In this document: positions 5,861 to 11,923 of the stretch, in pieces
Position numbering within the stretch: the stretch's first letter is position 1
How the letters are laid out: every line of letters starts with the position of its first letter
Assembly (NCBI GenBank): GCA_905373665.1
Contig: CAJPTV010000068.1
Coordinates: 1-12,768 of the forward strand
Source: Bacteroidia bacterium
GTDB taxonomy: Bacteria; Bacteroidota; Bacteroidia; Bacteroidales; CAJPTX01
Direction: 5' to 3'
Length of the DNA stretch: 12,768 nt
The notes under the pieces: model-generated
The model's input: only the letters and a program-made list of their open reading frames with translations
Told to the model about the DNA's origin: nothing
The model's database searches: none
Translations under genes and position numbers: made by a program

Positions 5861-7180
5861 TTAGCGCTTTACGACTCGGATCGTTTTGCACTCTCCGGTT
5901 GCACTCTTCAGGCGCAAAAGATAGATACCCAAGGGGAGCTCCTCGGTCTCTACATTCGTTTGTGCCCCTTCGATGCGCCCTGCTTGAAGCAACTGCCCTT
6001 GTAGCGAGAAGAGCTGATATTGTGCGGCTTGTCCCGCCTCGTCGCTGATGCAGAACTGCCCTTCGAATGGATTCGGGTAAACGGATACGCGCCCCAGTTG
6101 CGCTTCTTCTACGGGCGTATCAGTTTCATCCTCTCCGAAACGAACGGTGATGGTCACAGCATACTTCAGTTCGAGCTCGCCCGTATAGGTGCCATCAGAC
6201 TGTTTGGTGAGTGTCAATTCTTGACGTTCGTTTGTGCCACCCTCTGCGCCGTCAAGTTTTTCCTTTTCAAAGAGATAGAACAAGTGCGGTTCTTTTGCGG
6301 GATCTGCGCTCTTTACCGAGAAAGAGAGTTTCGTGTTACGAAGGATCGATTTTGACCCACTTAGCTTCTCTTCACCTGCCTTTACCACAAGATCGCCTTT
6401 CTTCGCTGTGGGAGCAGTGAAGTTCACTCGTAGGTTGTCGGGTACGAAGGTCGTTTTTAGGGAGACGTTCTTATCCCCCACCTGAATCTGTCCTTGCCAC
6501 ACAACCCCGGTTTGTGTTTGTACGGGACGCATTGCCACCTTCTTCTCACTATTCTCTATGGTACTCGTTACCACTGGGCGCTTCTTCTTGTCGACAGGTA
6601 TGACCTCTACGAGCAAAAAGGAGTTCTGCCCTACGACGTCCCCCGATGCCAGTTCCTTCGGATCGCTGCCACTTACCACGGAGTGGACTTTCATCGTCCC
6701 TTCGTCCACCTTCGGCGCTTGGATTTTCACTACCACCTCGCTCTTTTTGAACTTTGGGGTGAGCTTGGATTGGGTTACTGGGGTCGTTGCAGTGAAGCCG
6801 ATCAGTGAGAATGTGTATAGAAAGACCCCCTCCACCGTCTTATAATTCTGCAACTTCAACTCACGCGGTCCTTCTTGGCGTTCAGGAGTGTTCGACCAAA
6901 CGATACTCTCGATTGCAAACCCAGGGTTCGGGCGTACAACAACCGCATAGAAGAGATCTTTCTTCAATTCGTACGATTTCCCTTGTTTGGTCAACTGGTC
7001 TTTTATAGCGAGGCTTGCTGGGGGCTCGCCATTTCCTACGGTGGCATCTGTCTCGCGTATCTCGAGACGCCCGCCCTCTACCTCTTCCACTTCTAGGGGG
7101 ACGACTGCTTGCGCAAATGCACCGCTGAGCAAGCCGATGAAGGAGAGGGTGACTAATACTCTTTTCCACGTGTTTGTCAT
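5861..7180 (-). CDS. Secreted T9SS cargo protein with type A sorting domain, unknown function
   Basis: A 439-residue exported protein I cannot assign to a known enzyme or adhesin. It starts with a Sec signal peptide (KR, then VLVTLSFIGLLSGAFA; probable cut between Ala 23 and Gln 24). The C-terminal ~77 residues (363-439) are a type IX secretion sorting domain: VSVYPNPF, then YQLFSLQGQLLQAGRI, then LPLGIYLLRL and a basic end KTIRVVKR. Between them are three divergent beta-rich units of about 100 residues, near 27-146, 148-247 and 250-348. Each opens with a G-x-hydrophobic-x-hydrophobic strand (EGGRLEI, EGTMKVH, KGDLVVKA) and ends in a xxVTxKF/TTF/TVRF-like strand, recalling the bacterial repeat domains of surface proteins. 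No catalytic motif is visible. The family route is outer-membrane translocation, CTD removal and, in Porphyromonas, attachment to A-LPS. The leader contains a strong hairpin and two direct repeats. Confidence 0.9.
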   Translation of the reverse strand: MTNTWKRVLVTLSFIGLLSGAFAQAVVPLEVEEVEGGRLEIRETDATVGNGEPPASLAIKDQLTKQGKSYELKKDLFYAVVVRPNPGFAIESIVWSNTPERQEGPRELKLQNYKTVEGVFLYTFSLIGFTATTPVTQSKLTPKFKKSEVVVKIQAPKVDEGTMKVHSVVSGSDPKELASGDVVGQNSFLLVEVIPVDKKKRPVVTSTIENSEKKVAMRPVQTQTGVVWQGQIQVGDKNVSLKTTFVPDNLRVNFTAPTAKKGDLVVKAGEEKLSGSKSILRNTKLSFSVKSADPAKEPHLFYLFEKEKLDGAEGGTNERQELTLTKQSDGTYTGELELKYAVTITVRFGEDETDTPVEEAQLGRVSVYPNPFEGQFCISDEAGQAAQYQLFSLQGQLLQAGRIEGAQTNVETEELPLGIYLLRLKSATGECKTIRVVKR

Positions 7181-7208
7181 AATGGTAAAAATCTAGTTGC
7201 TTATATCC

Positions 7209-7255
7209 TACGAGGTATTTCTACCCCCTTTTATGTCACAGTATACTTACGAGGT
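7209..7255 (-). repeat. Direct repeat pair in the leader of the T9SS gene
   Basis: TACGAGGT occurs at 7209-7216 and 7248-7255, 39 bp apart; on the minus strand the sites read ACCTCGTAGG and ACCTCGTAAG. Both lie upstream of the start at 7180. They could be a regulator-binding pair, but two short copies are weak evidence. Confidence 0.25.
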
Positions 7256-7264
7256 TTCGACGGG

Positions 7265-7289
7265 GTGTGTGCGTAGGTTACGCACACAC
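7265..7289 (-). other. Perfect 11-bp hairpin between trmN6 and the T9SS gene
   Basis: GTGTGTGCGTA pairs perfectly with TACGCACACAC around a 3-nt loop. It lies 45 bases past the trmN6 stop and 84 bases before the T9SS protein start. On the minus strand CCCCGTCGAAAC follows, with no T run, so it is not a classic intrinsic terminator. It may be an mRNA 3'-end or 5'-leader stabilising structure, or a factor-dependent stop. Confidence 0.6.
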
Positions 7290-7304
7290 GTCTCGTTCCT
7301 TCCA

Positions 7305-7312
7305 CAAATGTA
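7305..7312 (-). promoter_or_regulatory. Candidate -7 box for the T9SS protein gene
   Basis: The minus strand reads TACATTTG, matching TAnnTTTG. Transcription from here would begin just before the 11-bp hairpin and give a leader of about 120 bases. No clear -33 TTG lies at the expected distance. Confidence 0.35.
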
Positions 7313-7334
7313 CAAGAATAACGCGGAACGGAGG

Positions 7335-8051
7335 CTAAAAGTCTAAGTAGAAGGGGGAGGTGAGTGTCCGATACTCGGCGGAATACTCTCCGTCTGCATT
7401 GTGAATAAAGAGCTCTTCGACGAGGGGGGTACAGCGCTCGCGTCGGAACTCACACAAGAGCCGCTTGGTCGCGCCTTGTGGTTTGTCTGCTACGGCTACC
7501 TGTCTGCTACAGTAGAGCCCTGCCCCTGCCGCTTGTGCTACGAAGGCGCTCCCCTCGGCAAGGGGAAAGATGGCGACAAAACGTCCTGTGGGGGTTAGGC
7601 ATAGTTCTAACCCCTCTAAGAGATCTTCGGTGGGTAAGGAGAGGGCATGCCGCATCTGGTTACGCCGCGCATTGGGCGACGGGAGGGAATCGACGTAGTA
7701 GGGCGGATTGCTCACCACGAGCTCGTAGGGCGCTTCGCACGTTTCGGCAAAGAGTTGAAAGGGGGTGTGAAATACCTCGATTTGCGAAGCAAAGGGCGAC
7801 GCTGTGGCGTTTTCCTGCGCTTGCTGGCAGGCTTCGGCATCGATGTCGATGGCATCTACCCATCGCGCGCCCCGTTGGAGGAGTTGCAGGGCGATAACCC
7901 CTGTCCCTGTGCCAATCTCTAAGATGCGGCGTCCGTCCACCTCTGGAGTCCAGGCGCCGAGCAATACGCCGTCGGTATTCACCCGCATGACGTCGCGTGT
8001 CTGCTGCACAGTAAAGTGCTTAAATTGGAAATAGTCGCGTCCGCGTGCCAT
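7335..8051 (-). CDS. trmN6: tRNA1(Val) (adenine37-N6)-methyltransferase, TrmN6-like
   Basis: A 238-residue SAM-dependent methyltransferase. The start MARGRDYFQFKHFTVQQTRDVMRVNTDGVLLGAW is the typical TrmN6/YfiC opening. The SAM-binding motif ILEIGTGTGV is at 43-52, an acidic residue of strand 2 in DAIDID at about 66-71, and the NPPY catalytic motif at 115-118, which marks N6-adenine methylation. The family methylates A37, next to the anticodon of tRNA1(Val). It starts 15 bp after lolD and ends the pyk-GNAT-lolD-trmN6 cluster. Length equals the usual ~240. NPPY methyltransferases of the HemK/RsmC type are alternatives, but the RVNTDGVLLGAW start argues for TrmN6. Confidence 0.9.
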   Translation of the reverse strand: MARGRDYFQFKHFTVQQTRDVMRVNTDGVLLGAWTPEVDGRRILEIGTGTGVIALQLLQRGARWVDAIDIDAEACQQAQENATASPFASQIEVFHTPFQLFAETCEAPYELVVSNPPYYVDSLPSPNARRNQMRHALSLPTEDLLEGLELCLTPTGRFVAIFPLAEGSAFVAQAAGAGLYCSRQVAVADKPQGATKRLLCEFRRERCTPLVEELFIHNADGEYSAEYRTLTSPFYLDF

Positions 8052-8066
8052 CGGTTATGTAAGGAG

Positions 8067-8738
8067 CTATGCAAGGATTTGCCCGTCGGCCATCCGCACC
8101 ACGCGGTCGGACTGCCGGGCGAGGTCAGGGTCATGGGTGACAATCACAAACGACTGGCGAAACTCGTCGCGGAGGCGGAAGAAGAGCCCATGGAGCTCCT
8201 CTTTGTTGCCCGTGTCTAGATTCCCTGATGGTTCGTCGGCAAGGATGAGTTGCGGCTCGTTGATCAAGGCGCGTGCGACAGCCACCCGTTGCTGTTCGCC
8301 ACCAGAGAGTTGGTGTGGCTTGTGCTGCAAGCGTGCGCTGAGCCCGAGAAAGTCTAGTAATTCGGCAGCACGTTCGCGCACGTTGCGAAAACGCACCCCA
8401 TGGATAAGCGCAGGGATGCAGACATTTTCTAGCGCCGAGAATTCGGGCAAAAGGTGGTGAAACTGAAAGACGAAACCGATAGACTGGTTGCGGAAACGTG
8501 CGAGCTGCTTCGCATTTAGCGAAAAGACGTTTTGTCCCGCAAAAGAGACCGTTCCGGCGTCGGGGCGGAGCATCGTCCCGAGTATCTGTAATAACGTTGT
8601 TTTTCCCGCCCCAGAGGCGCCAACAATCGTAGTGACGGCTGCGGGAGAGATATCTAAGTCTACCGCGTGGAGCACCTCCAGCTGTTCGTAGCGTTTGGTT
8701 ACGCCACGTATTTCCACCAAGGGTTGTGAATTGGGCAT
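8067..8738 (-). CDS. lolD: Lipoprotein-releasing ABC transporter ATP-binding subunit LolD
   Basis: A 223-residue ABC ATPase without membrane segments. Walker A GASGAGKT is at 40-47, the Q-loop glutamine at 92 in FVFQFHHLLPEF, the ABC signature LSGGEQQRVAVARAL at 144-158, Walker B LILADEP at 164-170, the D-loop SGNLD and the switch histidine at 202 in IVTHD. The FQFHHLLPEFSALENV segment is characteristic of LolD and of the MacB/FtsE group. LolD powers LolC/E to extract lipoproteins from the inner membrane and hand them to LolA. The permease genes are not adjacent, as is often seen in Bacteroidota where lolD stands apart. It starts 23 bp after the GNAT gene and is followed by trmN6 after 15 bp. 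Assignment to LolD rather than a MacB-type exporter is likely but rests on similarity alone. Confidence 0.87.
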   Translation of the reverse strand: MPNSQPLVEIRGVTKRYEQLEVLHAVDLDISPAAVTTIVGASGAGKTTLLQILGTMLRPDAGTVSFAGQNVFSLNAKQLARFRNQSIGFVFQFHHLLPEFSALENVCIPALIHGVRFRNVRERAAELLDFLGLSARLQHKPHQLSGGEQQRVAVARALINEPQLILADEPSGNLDTGNKEELHGLFFRLRDEFRQSFVIVTHDPDLARQSDRVVRMADGQILA

Positions 8739-8761
8739 GGTCTTTTTTCCTTGGCGGGCAG

Positions 8762-9337
8762 CTAATTTTTCATTCGGTCTTCGGTGCGGTAGACTTGTGC
8801 TAGAAGCTCTAATACACTCTCTGAAATTGCTTTAGGAGCAAGCTGCGGCTCGTTGGAAAGGAGGTAAAGGGGTAGGGGGGGCAAGGAGGGATGGTAGGGC
8901 GGTTGCATATAGTCTGTTTTGACGATCGAGAGCCCCTCGCGTTCGTAGAAATTGATGCGGCGCGTTGTCAGTTCGTCAGTGGGAGGTTCTACTTCCAAAA
9001 GTAGGGGTTTCGGGGCATTTGCGAGCAGGGTACGCAGCACCATTTGCCCATAGCGCTGGTTGCGAAAGTTTTGGGCGATGGCAAAGTGCTCGCAGTAAAC
9101 GACGTGAGAGAAGCACCAACAGTGAAGCATCCCGATACAATTGCCTGCGCGGTAGATGCGGAAGAAACAGACCGAGGACGAGGAGAGTGCCTCGGACATG
9201 CTTTCCAGAGAGCGGCGCTCTTCAAAAGGGAAGGAGGATTCGTAAATCTTTACGATTTCGAGCAATTCGATAGGGCGGGTGGTACGGCGGAGCTCGAGCT
9301 CTCCGATATGGAGACCATCTAAAGCCTTAAGACACAT
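8762..9337 (-). CDS. GNAT family N-acetyltransferase, substrate unknown
   Basis: A 191-residue protein with the GNAT acetyl-CoA fold. The beta4 strand and pyrophosphate loop are at 80-98 (VYCEHFAIAQNFRNQRYGQM), matching the R/Q-x-x-G-x-G/A motif with a Gln in the last place. LLLEVEPP (112-119) and RRINFYEREGLSIV (126-139) are the beta5 strand and the conserved NFYxRxGF-like helix-strand. The C-terminal 40 residues are an added helical tail. A dense Cys/His cluster lies at 72-84 (H72, C73, C75, H78, C82, H84). The ATG at 9337 lies inside the pyruvate kinase gene, overlapping its end by 11 bp, so translation is probably coupled. A small-molecule, tRNA or protein acceptor cannot be told from sequence. 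Confidence 0.85.
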   Translation of the reverse strand: MCLKALDGLHIGELELRRTTRPIELLEIVKIYESSFPFEERRSLESMSEALSSSSVCFFRIYRAGNCIGMLHCWCFSHVVYCEHFAIAQNFRNQRYGQMVLRTLLANAPKPLLLEVEPPTDELTTRRINFYEREGLSIVKTDYMQPPYHPSLPPLPLYLLSNEPQLAPKAISESVLELLAQVYRTEDRMKN

Positions 9338-10748
9338 TCGCGTCGAGTATTCCTTTCACTTGACAGATTTCCACAAAGGAAGCTCCGTTGGTCGAACCAA
9401 AGCTCCCGGCTAGGACAAGGATGTAGTCGTCTTTCTGCACGACACCTCGTTGTAACAAGGTGGTCAGGGCATTGGAGATAAAGACGTCGCGCGAGGGTTG
9501 TCGCTCCATATACATCGATTCGACGCCGTAGGAGAGTTGTAGCTCGCGGGTAACGTACTCTCGGTAGCAGATGGCATAGACGGGGATCTTTCCTCGGAAT
9601 GCCGAAAGATAGCGTGGGGTGCGTCCTGTGAGAGTGTCTGTGATTATTGCCTTAATGGGTTGATGTTCGCAGGCTCTGACTGCCATACGCGCCAAGGTCT
9701 CTGTGAGGGGGTTTGAGACGCGGTGGAGCTTCTGGTCGAGATCTTGAGGTGTATAGCGCTCGATCTCTTCGGCAATGCGAGCCATGGTGCGCACGGACTC
9801 AATCGGGTATTTCCCATTCGCCGTTTCACCGCTGAGCATGATGGCATCCACGCGTTGGTAGATAGCGTTTGCCACGTCGCTAATCTCGGCGCGTGTGGGG
9901 CGCGGGTTTTCTATCATGGTGTGGAGCATCTGCGTGGCGATGATCACGGGCTTCTTACTCTCTATACACTTTTGCACAATCATGCGCTGTGCGGGCGGTA
10001 CGCACTCGCCAGGGATCTCTATCCCGAGGTCGCCGCGTGCTACCATTACCCCGTAGGCTACGTCGAGTATTTGGTCGATGTTGTCAATCCCCTGTTGGTT
10101 CTCTATTTTGGCAATGATACGCGCATCGCTCCCCTCTTTACGTAGGAACTCTTGTACGAGGAGGATGTCTTCGCGTGTACGAACGAAGGAGTGGGCTATG
10201 AAGCGCACGTTTTTCTGAGCCGCCACACGGAGGAAGCGTTCGTCGCGTTCGCTAAGCGTGGGAAGGTCTATGGGTATTCCTGGGATGTTGACACTCTTGC
10301 GTCGCTTGATGACCCCGTCTGTTTGCGGGATGCAGGTTACCGAGTCCGTGCGTCGTTCGCTCACGATGAGCTCGAGCGAGCCGTCGTCTATTAGGACGCG
10401 GCTTTTTTCGTTAATCGTCTCTAGGAAGCGCGGGGAGGTGAGGTACAGGGTTGTTCCACGTGAAACACCTTCGGGATCTCCGTAAATCTCAATGGGTTGC
10501 CCTGCGACGACCTCTAGGTCATCGCCGTGGGAGGAGGTGCGCAGCTCGGGACCTTTGGTGTCGACGAGCAGGGCGGTGTGTGGGGCATACTCTCGCAACC
10601 GATCTATCATTGCGCCCATCTCTTCGGGCGTCTGGTGTGCGGTGTTGAGACGAAAGACGTTGACCCCCGCCTCTATGAGCGAGGTGATAAACTCTCGGTC
10701 GCAACGGAGGCTTGAGAGGGTCGCAACGATTTTAGTGCGTTTAGACAT
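9327..10748 (-). CDS. pyk: Pyruvate kinase
   Basis: Catalyses phosphoenolpyruvate + ADP to pyruvate + ATP, the last step of glycolysis. I start at the ATG 10748-10746 (473 residues, MSKRTKIVATLS); a TTG just upstream adds only one codon. Motifs: VFRLNTAH (31-38) with substrate Arg 33, VDTKGPELRT (62-71), the signature IIAKIENQQGI with catalytic lysine (211-221), MVARGDLG (235-242), ATQML (271-275) and the NPRPTRAEISDVANAI helix. The usual NxSH potassium-site motif is NTAH here, as in other Bacteroidota members that I recall. The glutamate of GPEL suggests K+ dependence by the family rule. The C-terminal domain is shorter than in longer isozymes. fbp lies 67 bp upstream, and the GNAT gene overlaps its stop. 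Confidence 0.95.
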   Translation of the reverse strand: MSKRTKIVATLSSLRCDREFITSLIEAGVNVFRLNTAHQTPEEMGAMIDRLREYAPHTALLVDTKGPELRTSSHGDDLEVVAGQPIEIYGDPEGVSRGTTLYLTSPRFLETINEKSRVLIDDGSLELIVSERRTDSVTCIPQTDGVIKRRKSVNIPGIPIDLPTLSERDERFLRVAAQKNVRFIAHSFVRTREDILLVQEFLRKEGSDARIIAKIENQQGIDNIDQILDVAYGVMVARGDLGIEIPGECVPPAQRMIVQKCIESKKPVIIATQMLHTMIENPRPTRAEISDVANAIYQRVDAIMLSGETANGKYPIESVRTMARIAEEIERYTPQDLDQKLHRVSNPLTETLARMAVRACEHQPIKAIITDTLTGRTPRYLSAFRGKIPVYAICYREYVTRELQLSYGVESMYMERQPSRDVFISNALTTLLQRGVVQKDDYILVLAGSFGSTNGASFVEICQVKGILDANVS

Positions 10749-10798
10749 CAAATAATCAGTTTCTTGTTAGGGGCGTTGGACGCCCGCTAAAGCCTTGG

Positions 10799-10814
10799 CT
10801 GTCTTGCAAGACAG
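10799..10814. repeat. Perfect 16-bp palindrome directly after fbp
   Basis: CTGTCTTGCAAGACAG equals its own reverse complement. It begins one base past the fbp stop codon. As RNA it folds to a 6-bp stem with a UGCA loop. Two further small hairpins, AGCC-TT-GGCT (10791-10800) and GGGCGT-TGG-ACGCCC (10771-10785), fill most of the fbp-pyk gap. No T run follows on the minus strand. Confidence 0.6.
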
Positions 10815-10815
10815 A

Positions 10816-11832
10816 CTAGTCATTCTCTTTGAGGAAGCGCATTGCGTCCTCTACCATCCCCTTTGCGCCGATAAAGAGCGGCGTACGCTCGTGTACCGAC
10901 TGGGGGACAATGTCGAGGATGCGTTCCTTGCCGTTGGTGGCCATCCCGCCAGCTTGTTCTGCGAGCAGCGCCATAGGGTTACATTCGTAAAGAAGACGCA
11001 ACTTCCCCTTGGGTGCATCTGCTGTCGCAGGGTAAATGTAGATACCCCCTTTGAGGAGGTTGCGGTGAAAGTCTGCGACGAGCGAACCTATGTAGCGCCC
11101 TTTGTAGGGTTTCTTCTGTGCAGGGTCGATGGTCTGACAGTCGGCGATATATGCTTGCAATCCCTTTGAGAACTGGCGGAGATAGCCTTCGTTGGTGCTG
11201 TAGATTGTGCCTCGCTCGGGGGTGTTGATGCTGGCATGTGAGAGACAGAACTCTCCGATACTGGGGTCTAGGGTAAAGCCGTACACGCCGCGCCCGGTGG
11301 TATAAACTAACATCGTGGAGCTCCCGTAGATGACATACCCTGCAGCACACTGCATTCGCCCGGGTTGGAGGAAGTCCTCCTCACGTGCCATTTCGCCCCG
11401 TGGGGTAATGCGGCGGTAAATGCTAAAGATTGTCCCGATGGAGACGTTTACGTCGATGTTGGAAGAGCCGTCGAGGGGGTCCATGCAGACGATATAGTTC
11501 CCATTTTTGGCAAGGTCTGTGTCAAAGAGAATCGACTCTTGGTTCTCTTCGGAGACTACCCCACAGCATTCTCCACTGTTGCGACAGGCGTAGATAAACT
11601 GCTCGTTAGCCAAGACGTCTAGCTTTTTCTGATCCTCGCCCTGCACGTTTGACGAGCCTGCGTCGCCTAAGATGTCGACGAGCCCCGCCTTATTTACCTT
11701 CTTGTTCACAATCTTAGCCGCTACGGCGAGGTGATAGAGTAGGCGAGAGAATTCCCCCGAAGCATACGGGAAGTCCGCTTGACGGTCAATGATAAACTGA
11801 TTGAGGGTCACGACGCGATATGTGGATGGCAT
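10816..11832 (-). CDS. fbp: Fructose-1,6-bisphosphatase, class I
   Basis: Hydrolyses fructose-1,6-bisphosphate to fructose-6-phosphate, the committed step of gluconeogenesis. The 338 residues match class I (about 335). The sequence carries NVQGEDQKKLDV (62-73), the metal-binding SEE (94-96), MDPLDGSSNID (117-127), the sugar-phosphate loop YKGRYIGSLVADFHRNLLKGGIY (split here at 243-265) and the active-site KLRLLYECNPMA (277-288) with the catalytic-site lysine. The ATG at 11832 is the natural start, with a TAnnTTTG box about 38 bases upstream. It is followed by pyk after 67 bp. The product would supply hexose phosphates for GDP-mannose made by the manC product. Confidence 0.95.
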   Translation of the reverse strand: MPSTYRVVTLNQFIIDRQADFPYASGEFSRLLYHLAVAAKIVNKKVNKAGLVDILGDAGSSNVQGEDQKKLDVLANEQFIYACRNSGECCGVVSEENQESILFDTDLAKNGNYIVCMDPLDGSSNIDVNVSIGTIFSIYRRITPRGEMAREEDFLQPGRMQCAAGYVIYGSSTMLVYTTGRGVYGFTLDPSIGEFCLSHASINTPERGTIYSTNEGYLRQFSKGLQAYIADCQTIDPAQKKPYKGRYIGSLVADFHRNLLKGGIYIYPATADAPKGKLRLLYECNPMALLAEQAGGMATNGKERILDIVPQSVHERTPLFIGAKGMVEDAMRFLKEND

Positions 11833-11869
11833 GGCTATTTTCTGTTAAACAATCCGAGAGTCTGCACTC

Positions 11870-11877
11870 CAAATATA
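11870..11877 (-). promoter_or_regulatory. Candidate -7 box for fbp
   Basis: The minus strand reads TATATTTG, an exact TAnnTTTG match, 37 bases before the fbp ATG. A clear -33 TTG is not seen at the usual distance, so this is half a promoter by pattern. Confidence 0.45.
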
Positions 11878-11923
11878 CGCGTTTTTAGGCATATCTACCC
11901 ACACTTGCGCGAGAGGGTTGCTG

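Noticed and set aside
7265..7289. Classic rho-independent terminator for trmN6
   Set aside because: The stem is strong but the minus strand continues CCCCGTCGAAAC, with no T run.
7478..7897. Plus-strand frame of 139 codons
   Set aside because: Antisense shadow of trmN6, which has clear SAM and NPPY motifs.
9723..10145. Plus-strand frame of 140 codons
   Set aside because: Antisense shadow of pyruvate kinase; no recognisable domain.
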